From positions 1-64,000 of the forward strand of contig NZ_FQZF01000009.1 of assembly GCF_900141905.1 (NCBI RefSeq): DNA of 64,000 nucleotides, read 5' to 3'. Shown piece after piece: positions 42,324-51,163 of the stretch. This DNA comes from Muricoccus roseus (GTDB taxonomy: Bacteria > Pseudomonadota > Alphaproteobacteria > Acetobacterales > Acetobacteraceae). The notes beneath the pieces are model-generated. The model searched no databases and had not been told where the DNA came from. It was given only the letters and a program-made list of their open reading frames with translations. The number at the start of each line of letters is the position of its first letter. Positions within the stretch are counted from its first letter, which is position 1. A program made the translations under genes and the position numbers.

Positions 42324-42791
42324 ATGGCGCCGCCCCTTCTCCTCGCCGTGGGCCGTGCCCGCGGCGGGCCGGAGGCGGCGCTCTTCGAGCATCACAACGC
42401 CCGCCTGCGCCCCGCCCTGGCGCTGCGCGAACTGCCCGAGGGCCGCGGCTCCCCCGCCGAGATCCGGCGGCGGGAGGGCGCGGCCATCCTCGCCGCCCTG
42501 CCTGAAGGGGCGCTCGCCATCGCCCTCGACCTCGGCGGGGAGATGCCGGACAGCGAGCGGTTGGCTGTGCTGACGGGGAAATGGGCCGAGGCCGCCCGCC
42601 CCCTCGCCTTCATCATCGGCGGAGCGGAAGGGCTGGACGAATCGGTGCTCGCCCGCGCCGACCAGCGCATCTCCCTCGGCCGCCTCACCTGGCCGCACAT
42701 GCTCGTCCGCGGCCTGCTGGCCGAGGCCTTGTTCCGCGCGCAATGCATCCGCGCGAACCATCCCTATCACCGGGCCTGGCGGCCGGGCTGA
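42324..42791 (+). CDS. rlmH: 23S rRNA (pseudouridine1915-N3)-methyltransferase
   Basis: It encodes 155 residues from the ATG at 42324, 5 bp after the rsfS stop. It is a SPOUT-fold enzyme with ALDLGGEMPDSERLA, FIIGGAEGLDESVLARADQR (the knot with GGAxG) and a HPYHRAW C-terminus diagnostic of RlmH. The catalytic Tyr/His end is intact. It methylates pseudouridine 1915 in helix 69 of 70S ribosomes. It is third in the nadD-rsfS-rlmH group. The N-terminal segment RARGGPEAALFEHHNARLRP is slightly more Arg-rich than usual. Confidence 0.95.
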   Translation: MAPPLLLAVGRARGGPEAALFEHHNARLRPALALRELPEGRGSPAEIRRREGAAILAALPEGALAIALDLGGEMPDSERLAVLTGKWAEAARPLAFIIGGAEGLDESVLARADQRISLGRLTWPHMLVRGLLAEALFRAQCIRANHPYHRAWRPG

Positions 42792-42871
42792 ATGCCTGCC
42801 GGCAGGTGTCCCCGGACTGTAAAAAAAGTAAAATCATTGCGATCAGGCGTTTTTCGGAGCAGGCTTGGGGA

Positions 42872-43546
42872 ATGCTCGCCCTTGTCCTCGCCGCGCTGAT
42901 CTGGATCGGGCTTCATCTCGGCATCGCCGGCACCTCGGCCCGCGCGGCCCTGGTGTCCCGGCTTGGCGAGAGCGGCTTCCGCGCGACTTTTTCCCTCGCC
43001 TCCGCCATCGCCATCACCCTGCTCATCCTTGCCTGGCGCGGCGCTCCGGGCGCGTTGCTCTGGGTTCCGCCCCGCCCATTGGGCTGGGCGCTGGTGCCCG
43101 TGATGCTCCTGGCCTTCATTCTCTTCGCCGGCAGTCTCATGGCCCGGAACCCGACCGCCGTCGGCCAGGGCGAGGCGCTTTCGGCCGAGCCGCAGGGCAT
43201 GCTGCGGATCACGCGGCATCCCATGCTCTGGGCCTTCGCCCTCTGGGCCGCCGTGCATGTCGTGGGGAATGGCGACAGCGCCGGGCTGGTCTTCTTCGGC
43301 GCTTTCCTCCTCACCGCGCTGCTCGGCATGCCCTCGATCGACGCGAAGGTCGCGGCGCGCGACCCCGCCGCCTGGGCCGGCTTCGCGGCCCGCACCTCCA
43401 TCCTGCCCTTCGGCGCGGTGGTGGCGGGGCGGAACCGGCTGGTCTGGCGGGAACTGGCGGCGCCGGCCCTGGTGGGCACCCTCGCCTGGGCTGCGGTGCT
43501 CCATTTCCACCCCCTGGCCTTCGGGGTTCCGGCCCTCCCGCCCTGA
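42872..43546 (+). CDS. NnrU family membrane protein
   Basis: It encodes 224 residues with about six hydrophobic segments starting LALVLAALIWIGLHLGIAGT. The GEALSAEPQGMLRITRHPML segment, with the conserved RHPxL(W/L)AF, is the NnrU signature, related to isoprenylcysteine methyltransferase-like membrane folds. NnrU was named from denitrification loci but is widespread in alphaproteobacteria without denitrification genes; none are seen here. The ATG at 42872 lies in an AT-richer patch (42825-42860) that is likely to hold the promoter. Confidence 0.85.
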   Translation: MLALVLAALIWIGLHLGIAGTSARAALVSRLGESGFRATFSLASAIAITLLILAWRGAPGALLWVPPRPLGWALVPVMLLAFILFAGSLMARNPTAVGQGEALSAEPQGMLRITRHPMLWAFALWAAVHVVGNGDSAGLVFFGAFLLTALLGMPSIDAKVAARDPAAWAGFAARTSILPFGAVVAGRNRLVWRELAAPALVGTLAWAAVLHFHPLAFGVPALPP

Positions 43547-43551
43547 GACGC

Positions 43552-43579
43552 GCCGGGCCCTTGCATGCAGGGGCCGGGC
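43552..43579. terminator. Palindrome between nnrU-like and methyltransferase genes
   Basis: GCCGGGCCCTTGCA is nearly complementary to the adjacent TGCAGGGGCCGGGC (one mismatch, one G-T pair), giving a 28-bp palindrome right after the nnrU-like stop. It may terminate that transcript or attenuate read-through into the gene starting at 43622. Confidence 0.4.
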
Positions 43580-43621
43580 TTGCGATCCCTTCGGGATTCC
43601 AGCGGCCGGAAGGGGTCCCGC

Positions 43622-44380
43622 ATGACGCAACGCGATGGCCCGACGGCCGGCACCGCCCCGCATCCCGTCCTGGCCCATCGCTACACCAGGGCCGAGGAGC
43701 GGGAGGGCTTCGTCCGCGCGCTCTTCGATGCCACGGCCCCGCATTACGACCGCATCGACCGCATCTTCTCCCTCGGCACCGGCCCGGGCTACCGCCGCCG
43801 CGCCCTGCGGGACGCCGGGCTGCGGCCAGGCATGCGGGTGCTGGACGTGGCAGTGGGCACGGGGCTGGTGGCGCGGCAGGCCGTGGCCATCACGGGCAAC
43901 CCCGCCCTCGTCACCGGGCTGGACCCCAGCGAGGGCATGCTGGTCGAGGCGCGGCGCGTCCTGCCCGGCGTCACCCTCATCCAGGGCCGGGCCGAGCGGA
44001 TCCCGCTGCCGGACCACAGCGTGGATTTCCTCTCCATGGGCTACGCGCTGCGCCACGTGGCCGATCTCGGCGCCGCCTTCGCGGAGTACCGGCGCGTGCT
44101 GAAGCCGGGCGGCACGGTGCTGCTGCTGGAGATCGGCCGCCCCGAAAGCCGCCTGGCCCATCTGGTCGAGCGCTTCTACATGGGCGCCGTCATCCCCGCC
44201 CTGTGCTGGGTGGCCGCCCCGCGCCACCGCTCGGGTGAGCTGATGAAGTATTATTGGGAAACCATCGAGGCCTGCGTGCCGGCCGAGACCATCCTGGGCG
44301 CCCTGGGCAAGGCCGGCTTCACGAATGCCGCCTGCACGACCGAGCTGGAGGTCTTCCGGGCCTATACCGCCCGCGCCTGA
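43622..44380 (+). CDS. UbiE/COQ5-like class I methyltransferase
   Basis: It encodes 252 residues from the ATG at 43622, with GGAAGGGG upstream. EEREGFVRALFDATAPHYDR and IFSLGTGPGYRR are the family N-terminus. Motif I is MRVLDVAVGTGLVARQAVA. VDFLSMGYALRHVADLGAAF and LKPGGTVLLLEIGRPES match the UbiE/MenG core, with an ALRHV motif like ubiquinone-pathway enzymes. It is not the canonical ubiE location, so the substrate (quinone or other isoprenoid or polyketide) is not certain. Closely followed by gpmI. Confidence 0.8.
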   Translation: MTQRDGPTAGTAPHPVLAHRYTRAEEREGFVRALFDATAPHYDRIDRIFSLGTGPGYRRRALRDAGLRPGMRVLDVAVGTGLVARQAVAITGNPALVTGLDPSEGMLVEARRVLPGVTLIQGRAERIPLPDHSVDFLSMGYALRHVADLGAAFAEYRRVLKPGGTVLLLEIGRPESRLAHLVERFYMGAVIPALCWVAAPRHRSGELMKYYWETIEACVPAETILGALGKAGFTNAACTTELEVFRAYTARA

Positions 44381-44465
44381 AGGGGTGGCTTTCGCCCCCC
44401 CGGCTGGTCAAGCCCCCCGCCCCGGCGCTATGGCAGGCACCGCCGCGCAAGCAGAGGCCGTTCCC

Positions 44466-46010
44466 ATGCCGCATCCCAAGCCTGTCATGCTCGCCATCCT
44501 GGATGGGTGGGGTTGGCGGGAGGAGCGGGCCGACAATGCCGTGGCCCAGGCGAGCACGCCGAATTTCGACCGGATCTGGGCCAGCTGCCCCCATGCCTTC
44601 CTGCGCACCTGCGGCCCCGATGTGGGCCTGCCGGAGGGGCAGATGGGAAATTCCGAGGTCGGCCACCTGAATATCGGCGCCGGCCGGATCGTCATGCAGG
44701 ACCTACCCCGCATCGGCGCCGCCATCGCCGATGGCTCCATCGCCGGGCTGCCCGGCGTGGTGGAGCTGGGCGAGAAGCTGCGCGCCACGGGCGGCACGCT
44801 GCATCTCTGCGGCCTCACCTCCCCCGGCGGCGTGCACGCGCACCAGGACCACGCCCTCGCCCTGGCCCGGATCTTCACGGTCAAGGGCATTCGGGTCGCC
44901 GTGCATTGCTGGACCGATGGGCGCGACACCGGCCCGAAGGACGCCGCCTTCACCCTTCCCACCTTCGAGGCCGCCCTGCCCCCGGGGGCACGCATCGCCA
45001 CCGTCACCGGCCGCTACTTCGCCATGGACCGCGACAACCGTTGGGAGCGCGTCTCCCAGGCCTGGCGCGCGATGGTGATGGCCGAGGGCGCGCCCGACTG
45101 GCCCGGCGCCGCCAGCGCGACCGAGGCCGTCCAGGCCGCCCATGCCGCCGGCAAGACCGACGAGTTCATCCCCGCCACCGTCCTGCCCGGCTATGCCGGC
45201 ATGAGGGACGGCGACGCCGTGCTCTGCTTCAACTTCCGCGCCGACCGGGTGCGGGAAATCCTCGCCGCGCTGGTAGACCCGAATTTCAAGGGCTTCGAGC
45301 GCCCCCGCGACCCCGCCCTCTGCGGCGCCCTGGGCATGACCGAGTATTCGGAGGCGCTGAAGCCCTTCCTCGGCACGATCTTCCCGCCGCAATCCATGGC
45401 CGACCTGCTCGGCCCCACCGTCTCCGCGGCCGGCATGACCCAGCTTCGCATGGCGGAGACGGAGAAGTACCCGCACGTCACCTACTTCCTGAACGGCGGA
45501 GAGGAGACGCCCTATCCCGGCGAGGACCGCATCATGGTCCCCTCCCCCAAGGTCGCGACCTACGACCTGCAGCCCGAGATGTCGGCGCCCGAGCTGTCCG
45601 CGAAGGCCGAGGCCGCCATCCGCTCCGGCCGCTACGACCTGATCGTGCTGAACTTCGCCAATGCGGACATGGTCGGCCATACCGGCAGCCTCCAGGCGGC
45701 CATCAAGGCCTGCGAGGCGGTGGATGCGGGGCTCGGCCGGATCCTGTCCGCCATCCGCGACATGGGGGGCGCCCTCCTCGTCACGGCCGACCATGGCAAT
45801 GCCGAGATGATGCGCGACCCCGTCACCGGCGGCCCGCATACGGCACATACGCTGAACCCCGTGCCCGTCGTGCTCTTCGGCGGCCCTGCCGGCGCCGCGC
45901 TGCATGACGGCCGGCTGGCCGACCTCGCCCCGACCCTGCTCGCCCTGCTCGGCCTGCCGCAGCCGGCCGCCATGACGGGCCGCAGCCTGATGGAAGCGGG
46001 CCCGGGGTGA
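44466..46010 (+). CDS. gpmI: 2,3-bisphosphoglycerate-independent phosphoglycerate mutase
   Basis: It encodes 514 residues from the ATG at 44466. The alkaline-phosphatase-superfamily fold starts VMLAILDGWGWREE (first metal-binding Asp). The nucleophile Ser63 lies in GNSEVGHLNIGAGR. HCWTDGRDTGPKDA, FNFRADRVREI, NFANADMVGHTG and VTADHGNAEMM complete the Mn-binding and substrate sites. It interconverts 3- and 2-phosphoglycerate. It is first in a run with envC, ctpA, yibQ and rppH; its TGA is shared with the next GTG (GTGA). Confidence 0.95.
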   Translation: MPHPKPVMLAILDGWGWREERADNAVAQASTPNFDRIWASCPHAFLRTCGPDVGLPEGQMGNSEVGHLNIGAGRIVMQDLPRIGAAIADGSIAGLPGVVELGEKLRATGGTLHLCGLTSPGGVHAHQDHALALARIFTVKGIRVAVHCWTDGRDTGPKDAAFTLPTFEAALPPGARIATVTGRYFAMDRDNRWERVSQAWRAMVMAEGAPDWPGAASATEAVQAAHAAGKTDEFIPATVLPGYAGMRDGDAVLCFNFRADRVREILAALVDPNFKGFERPRDPALCGALGMTEYSEALKPFLGTIFPPQSMADLLGPTVSAAGMTQLRMAETEKYPHVTYFLNGGEETPYPGEDRIMVPSPKVATYDLQPEMSAPELSAKAEAAIRSGRYDLIVLNFANADMVGHTGSLQAAIKACEAVDAGLGRILSAIRDMGGALLVTADHGNAEMMRDPVTGGPHTAHTLNPVPVVLFGGPAGAALHDGRLADLAPTLLALLGLPQPAAMTGRSLMEAGPG

Positions 46011-47392
46011 CGCCGCGCGGCCGCCGCGCCGCCCCGACCGCCCCCGCCAAGCGGGCGCCGGCGCGCCGCCTGGGCCTGCCGGCCCTCGCGCTGCTCGCGC
46101 TCCTGCCTGCGCTTCCCGTGCCACGCGCCCAGGCACAGGCGGACCGGCAGAGCCTGGGAGAGGCCGAGCGCGAGGCCCGCAGCGCGCGCGGGGAAGCCGC
46201 CGCCGTCGCCCGCGAGGCCCGCAGCGCCGAGGCGGCCGAACGCGCCCTGGCACAGCGAAGGGCCGAGGCCGGGCGCCGCGCCGTGGCGGCCGAGGAGGCG
46301 GTGGTGGAGGCCGAGGCAAGGCTGGAGGCCGCCCAGGCCGCCCGCGACGAAGCCGAGGCGAACCTGACCCGCCGCGCCGAGACCCTGGCGCCGATGATTC
46401 CGGCCATGCGCCGCCTCGGCCTCTGGCCGGCCGAGACGCTCCTCGTCGTCCCCGCGCCGCCCGAGGAAGCCCTGCGCGGCGCGCTGATCCTGCGCGGCGT
46501 CGCCCGGCGCCTGGCCCGGGAGGCGGCCGAGTACCGCGGGGCCCGCGAGGAGGCCGCCCGCGCGACCGCGGCGCTGGCCGCGGAACGAACCCGCCTCGTC
46601 GCCGCCCGCGTCGCCGCGCGGGAGGCCGCCGAGGCGGTGGAGGCCGCCCTGGCCGAGGCCCGCGATCGCCGTGAGGCCGCCCGGGACGCCGAGGCCGCCG
46701 CCACCCGCCGCGCCGCCGCCGCCGCCGCCCAGGCCCGCGACCTCCGCGGCGCCGTGGAGCGCCTGGAGCGCGAGGCCCGCGCGCGGGAGGCCCGGGAACG
46801 CGCCGAAGCCGCGGCGCGCGAACGCGAGGCCGAGGCGCGGGAGCGTGCCGCCGAGGCCCGGCGCCGCGAGGCCGAGACCCGCTCCCGCACGGCCGAGGCG
46901 CGCGAGGCCCGGGATGCGGCGGCCCGCGCCGCCCGCGACGCCGAGCGCGAGGCGGAGGCCGCCCGGGACAGCGCCGATGCCGCCCGCGAACGCACGCGGG
47001 AAGCCTCGGCCAGCCAGCCCTCGCCCTCCCGCGGGGCGCCGGTGGCCGGGTCCATCCAGAAGGCCTTCGGCCAGGGCGGCGCGAACGGCCAGACCTGGTC
47101 CGCCCCGCCAGGCGCCCGGGTGGTCAGCCCCTGCGGCGGGCGTGTCGTTTTCGCCGGCCCGTTCAGAAGTTACGGGCAGATGTTGATTGTGGATTGCGGC
47201 GGCGGATACCATTTCGTCCTCGCCGGGCTCGACCGGCTGGACGCGGAGCCCGGGCAGCGCGTCCTGGCGGGCGAGGCGGTGGGAACACTTGGTAACGCCG
47301 GGGGGTCTGGCGGGGGTCGCGCGTCGCTCTACCTTGAATTGCGGCGCGGCGGCCGCGCCGTGGACCCGGCAGGCTGGACCGGCCGGGGTTGA
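46007..47392 (+). CDS. envC: EnvC-like murein hydrolase activator with degenerate LytM/M23 domain
   Basis: It encodes 461 residues from the GTG at 46007, overlapping the gpmI stop. Signal sequence: about 20-45 (ALALLALLPALPVPRAQAQ). A very long Ala/Glu/Arg coiled coil follows (about 47-340). The C-terminal LytM fold (about 350-455) has SAPPGARVVSPCGGRVVFAG and GYHFVLAGLDRLDAEPGQRV, but the zinc ligands are missing: LYLELR stands where active M23 enzymes have LHFE(L/I)R, and no HxxxD motif precedes. This matches EnvC, an inactive LytM factor that activates periplasmic amidases for cell separation. Confidence 0.8.
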   Translation: MTPRGRRAAPTAPAKRAPARRLGLPALALLALLPALPVPRAQAQADRQSLGEAEREARSARGEAAAVAREARSAEAAERALAQRRAEAGRRAVAAEEAVVEAEARLEAAQAARDEAEANLTRRAETLAPMIPAMRRLGLWPAETLLVVPAPPEEALRGALILRGVARRLAREAAEYRGAREEAARATAALAAERTRLVAARVAAREAAEAVEAALAEARDRREAARDAEAAATRRAAAAAAQARDLRGAVERLEREARAREARERAEAAAREREAEARERAAEARRREAETRSRTAEAREARDAAARAARDAEREAEAARDSADAARERTREASASQPSPSRGAPVAGSIQKAFGQGGANGQTWSAPPGARVVSPCGGRVVFAGPFRSYGQMLIVDCGGGYHFVLAGLDRLDAEPGQRVLAGEAVGTLGNAGGSGGGRASLYLELRRGGRAVDPAGWTGRG

Positions 47393-47504
47393 CCCGACCG
47401 GGGCGATCCGGCCGGCCGGGGCGGAATTCTTAACCGCTGGGCAGGATGCCCCGCGGCAAAATCGTGAAGCGCCGTGGCCTGCCGCGGCGAGAGGGGTGTG
47501 ACGG

Positions 47505-48920
47505 ATGCGTGATCCTGCTGGAGTGTCGTCCAAGCCGCGCTTCCGCTTGCGGGCGCTGGCCTCGGTCGCCGCGGCCTTCACCGCCGGCGCCATCGCCGGG
47601 CCCGTGGTCACGGCCTGGGCACAGGACGGCTCGCGGGCCGAGACGTACCGCCTCCTCAACCTCTTCGGCGACGTGTTCGAGCGCGTGCGCGCCGAATATG
47701 TGGAGCCGGTGAATGACCGCGAGGTCATCGAGAACGCGATCAACGGGATGCTGCAGGGGCTGGACCCGCACTCCTCCTACATGAACCTCCGCAATTTCCG
47801 CGACATGCAGGTGCAGACCCGCGGCGAGTTCGGCGGCCTCGGCATCGAGGTCAGCCAGGAGGCCGGCTATGTGAAGGTCATCTCGCCGATCGACGAGACG
47901 CCCGCGGCGCGGGCCGGCGTGAAGCCGGGCGACCTGATCACCCACATCAACGAGAAGACCACCCAGGGCCTGACCCTGCAGGAGGCGGTGGAGCAGATGC
48001 GCGGCGAGCGCGGCACCTCCATCCGCCTGACCATCCGGCGCGAGGGCACCGCGACCCCCATCGAGCTCTCCCTCACCCGCGAGACGATCCGCCCGCAGGT
48101 GGTGCGCGCGCGGCTCGAGGGCAACGACATCGCCTATATCCGCCTCACCTCCTTCAACGAGCAGACCGAGGTCGGCCTCCGCCGCGCCCTGTCCAACCTG
48201 CGCAGCCAGGCCGGCAGCAACGGGCTGAAGGGCATCGTCCTCGATCTGCGGAACAACCCGGGCGGGCTGCTGGACCAGGCGATCCAGGTCTCGGATGATT
48301 TCCTGGACCAGGGCGAGATCGTCTCCACCCGTGCCCGCCGGCCCGAGGACGCGCAGCGCTGGAACGCCCGCGGCGGCGACATCAGCGCCGGCCTGCCCGT
48401 GGTGGTGCTGGTGAATGCCGGCTCCGCCTCGGCCAGCGAGATCGTCGCCGGGGCCCTGCAGGACCATCGCCGCGCCATCGTCATGGGCGTGAAGAGCTTC
48501 GGCAAGGGCTCGGTCCAGACCGTCATGCCCCTGCCGGGCAACGGCGCCATCCGCCTGACCACGGCGCGCTACTACACGCCCTCCGGCCGCTCCATCCAGG
48601 CCACCGGCATCCAGCCCGACATCGAGGTGCTGGCGCAGCGCGAGGACGCCCAGCAGAACCGGGAGCGGGACCGCGAGGCCGATCTGAATCGTGCCCTGCG
48701 GAACGACAGCAGCGCCACCGGCGCCAATGCCCGCCCGCCTGCGCCGCTGCCGCCGCTGAACCTGCCTGCGGGCGTGGTGCAGGCCGTCCAGCGCCTCCCG
48801 GCCGAGGGCGCCCCCGCCTTCGACCCGACCAAGCCGGAGACGGACCACCAGCTCCAGCAGGCGCTCGGGCTGCTGCGCAACATGGCGGCCGGCCAGCCGC
48901 AGCGCCGCGCCAGCCGCTGA
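47505..48920 (+). CDS. ctpA: Carboxy-terminal processing peptidase (S41), CtpA
   Basis: It encodes 471 residues. N-terminal signal/anchor at about 17-40. GLDPHSSYMN precedes the PDZ domain (about 95-180; GEFGGLGIEVSQEAGYVKVI, GVKPGDLITHINEK). The S41 catalytic core has LDLRNNPGGLLDQAI, the nucleophile Ser in NAGSASASEIV and the general-base Lys in KSFGKGSVQT. YTPSGRSIQATGIQPDIEV is typical. It is a periplasmic protease that trims C-termini of envelope proteins and works with peptidoglycan hydrolases, which fits the envC neighbour. The C-terminal about 80 residues are a proline-rich extension. Confidence 0.95.
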   Translation: MRDPAGVSSKPRFRLRALASVAAAFTAGAIAGPVVTAWAQDGSRAETYRLLNLFGDVFERVRAEYVEPVNDREVIENAINGMLQGLDPHSSYMNLRNFRDMQVQTRGEFGGLGIEVSQEAGYVKVISPIDETPAARAGVKPGDLITHINEKTTQGLTLQEAVEQMRGERGTSIRLTIRREGTATPIELSLTRETIRPQVVRARLEGNDIAYIRLTSFNEQTEVGLRRALSNLRSQAGSNGLKGIVLDLRNNPGGLLDQAIQVSDDFLDQGEIVSTRARRPEDAQRWNARGGDISAGLPVVVLVNAGSASASEIVAGALQDHRRAIVMGVKSFGKGSVQTVMPLPGNGAIRLTTARYYTPSGRSIQATGIQPDIEVLAQREDAQQNRERDREADLNRALRNDSSATGANARPPAPLPPLNLPAGVVQAVQRLPAEGAPAFDPTKPETDHQLQQALGLLRNMAAGQPQRRASR

Positions 48921-48944
48921 TCGCCGGAGACGCCGAAGCCCATC

Positions 48945-50360
48945 ATGAAGGCCCTCGGCGTCTTCTGGCTGGTCGTGCTGGCTGCTCTCGGCGCCGGGGC
49001 CTACGCCCTGCACCGGGCGGGCCCGCCCGAGGGCGGGATTCCCGCCTCCCTCACCCGCGCGGCGGATGGCGGCGTGGCCGCCAACGACAATGCCGGAACG
49101 CCGCCCGCGCCGGCCCCGCCGCCGCCGGGCGATCCTGTCGCACCCATCCCACCGCCGCCCCAGGCGGCGAACGACAACGCCCCACCCGCGCCCGTCAGGC
49201 CGCCAGAGCCGCCGGAGCCCGTGCCGCCCCCGGCTGCGTCCGCGCCAGACCCCACCCCGGCCCGCCCGCCCCCGCCTGCCCGGGCCGCCGCCGCCGCGCC
49301 AGCGCCCACCACACCAGCGCCCACCGCACCGGCACCCGCGCCCACCGCGCCTGCACCTGCCACGCCAACCCCGGCGCCACCGCCGGCGCCGTCTCCTGCT
49401 TCGGTGCTGCCGGCCGCCCCGCCGGCGGCGCCGCCGCCCGCCCCGCCGGTCGCGGCTCCCCCTTCCGCCCCCGTGTTGGAAGCGCCGCCGAGCGCGCCGG
49501 AGCCGCCCCCACTGCCTGCGCCCGCCACCCGGGCCGAGGCGCCGGCCGACCGCCCCATCCCGCCGCCCGATCCCAGCCTGCAGGAACCCTCCCGCCACGG
49601 GCCCATCCCACGGCTCGGGCCGGAGGGCCGCACCTCCATCCGCTACTACGCGCGTCCCTTTGACCGGGCGGAAAGCCGCCCCAGGATCGGGCTGGTGGTG
49701 GGCAATCTCGGCCTTTCCGCCGCCCTCTCCGAAGAGGCGATCCGCCGGTTGCCGCCGGAAGCCGGCCTTGCCTTCTCGCCCTATGGGAGCCGCCCCGCCC
49801 CGCTGCTCGAACGCGCCCGTGCCCGGGGCATGGAGGTGCTCAGCGCCCTGCCGCTGGAGCCCGCCAACTACCCGATGAACGACCCCGGCGACCGCGCCCT
49901 GCTAACCACCCTGCCCCTGGCCGAGAATGCCGACCGGCTGGCCTGGGTTCTGTCCCGCATCGGTGGCCAGGTGGGCGCCATCGGTGCGCTGGGCCCTATG
50001 CGGGGGGAGCGCTTCGCCGCGCTGCCGGAATCCATCGGCGGCGTGCAGGACGTGCTGCGGCAGCACGGGCTCCTCTACATCGATCCCCGCCCCGGCGTGC
50101 CCAACCCGCCCCGCGCCTGGGGCCGCAGCGTGGACCTGGTTGTGGACGAGCCCGCCACGCGCAGCGAGATCGACCGCCGCCTGGCGGAGCTGGAGCGGAT
50201 CGCGCGGGAGCGTGGCTCGGCCCTCGGCCTTGCCGCCGATGTCTCCCCCGTGCTGGTGGACCGCGTGGCCGCCTGGGCCGCCGGGCTGGGGGAGCGCGGG
50301 CTGGTCATGGCCCCCGTGACCGCACTCGTCCGCCGCCCCGAGGACCTTCCCCGGAACTGA
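48945..50360 (+). CDS. Divergent polysaccharide deacetylase (YibQ/DUF610) with long proline-rich linker
   Basis: It encodes 471 residues. An N-terminal membrane anchor (LGVFWLVVLAALGAGAYAL) is followed by a proline/alanine linker of about 170 residues (PAPAPPPPG, APTAPAPAPTAPAPA). The YibQ domain starts at about 245 (IGLVVGNLGLSAALSEEAIR). PEAGLAFSPYGSR, MEVLSALPLEPANYPMNDPG, IGGQVGAIGALGPMRGERFA and LLYIDPRPG are family hallmarks. YibQ proteins are periplasmic NodB-fold proteins without the classical metal triad. The gene is coupled in position to envC and ctpA, as is usual for this family. Confidence 0.85.
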   Translation: MKALGVFWLVVLAALGAGAYALHRAGPPEGGIPASLTRAADGGVAANDNAGTPPAPAPPPPGDPVAPIPPPPQAANDNAPPAPVRPPEPPEPVPPPAASAPDPTPARPPPPARAAAAAPAPTTPAPTAPAPAPTAPAPATPTPAPPPAPSPASVLPAAPPAAPPPAPPVAAPPSAPVLEAPPSAPEPPPLPAPATRAEAPADRPIPPPDPSLQEPSRHGPIPRLGPEGRTSIRYYARPFDRAESRPRIGLVVGNLGLSAALSEEAIRRLPPEAGLAFSPYGSRPAPLLERARARGMEVLSALPLEPANYPMNDPGDRALLTTLPLAENADRLAWVLSRIGGQVGAIGALGPMRGERFAALPESIGGVQDVLRQHGLLYIDPRPGVPNPPRAWGRSVDLVVDEPATRSEIDRRLAELERIARERGSALGLAADVSPVLVDRVAAWAAGLGERGLVMAPVTALVRRPEDLPRN

Positions 50361-50373
50361 CCCCGGAACCGAG

Positions 50374-50862
50374 ATGACCCAACTGCCCCTGCGCCCGAAT
50401 GTCGGCGCCTGCCTGTTCAACCGCGAAGGCCTGGTGCTGGTCGCCCGCCGCGCCGACCAGCCCTCCGGCGAGGCTCGGTCCGGCGTATGGCAGCTCCCCC
50501 AGGGCGGGCTGGACCCCGGCGAGGACCCGGAACGCGCCGTGCTGCGCGAGCTCTCCGAGGAGATCGGCACGCGCAATGCCACCGTGATGGGGCGCATGGC
50601 CGAATGGCTGGATTACGACCTGCCCGCCCATCTCATCGGCAAGGCGCTGGGCGGGAAGTATCGTGGCCAGACCCAGATGTGGTTCGCCCTGCGCTTCCTG
50701 GGCGAGGATTCCGACATCCGCCTCGACGCCGACGCCCACCAGGAATTCGACGCCTGGCGCTGGCTCCCGCTCGCTGAGCTGCCCAGCATCGCCGTGCCCT
50801 TCCGCCGCCCGATCTATGAGCGGCTGGCCCGGGACTTCGCCCGCTACGCCATCCCGGGCTGA
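50374..50862 (+). CDS. rppH: RNA pyrophosphohydrolase (Nudix)
   Basis: It encodes 162 residues. The start LPLRPNVGACLFNREGLVLV and VWQLPQGGLDPGEDPERAVL lead into the complete Nudix box GGLDPGEDPERAVLRELSEE followed by IG. YRGQTQMWFALRFLGEDSDI and FDAWRWLPLAELP are RppH-specific. It removes pyrophosphate from 5'-triphosphorylated mRNA (or hydrolyses Ap4A). Starts 13 bp after yibQ. Copy C of the structured repeat begins 25 bp after its stop. Confidence 0.95.
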   Translation: MTQLPLRPNVGACLFNREGLVLVARRADQPSGEARSGVWQLPQGGLDPGEDPERAVLRELSEEIGTRNATVMGRMAEWLDYDLPAHLIGKALGGKYRGQTQMWFALRFLGEDSDIRLDADAHQEFDAWRWLPLAELPSIAVPFRRPIYERLARDFARYAIPG

Positions 50863-50887
50863 AGGCGCGCCTCTGTTCTGGGCCGTC

Positions 50888-51141
50888 GGTCTGTCCCGGG
50901 GAGAGGAAGAAAGAATTCTTCCTCTCCCCGGACCCCTCACCATCATCTTTTTCTTCGAGTTTGAATTCGCTCGGCTGACGGTGCGCCTCGGGTCCACGAC
51001 CCGAGGCGACTGCAAAGGCAGGAACAGGCGCCCGCCAACCAGAGACCCCACGGATCCGGACTATCCACGGCAGTCAGACGGGGTTCCAAGGGCCTAAGGC
51101 CCTTGGCGGGTGAGGTCCGGAGAGGGCAGCGCCCTCTCCGG
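50888..51141 (+). repeat. Dispersed structured repeat, copy C (subtype II)
   Basis: The sense strand is plus, beginning 25 bp after the rppH stop. H4 (50893-50932) is followed by a T-rich tract (CATCATCTTTTTCTTC). H2 is GCCTCGGGTC/GACCCGAGGC (50985-51007). H5 AAGGGCC/GGCCCTT is at 51088-51104. H1 is extended to an 11-bp stem CCGGAGAGGGC/GCCCTCTCCGG (51117-51141). H3 is absent. The linkers GACTGCAAAGGCAGGAA and CTGACTGCCGTGGAT (as read on the minus strand for the latter) match the other copies. Confidence 0.85.
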
Positions 51142-51163
51142 GGAGCCCGCGAAGGCCGGGACC

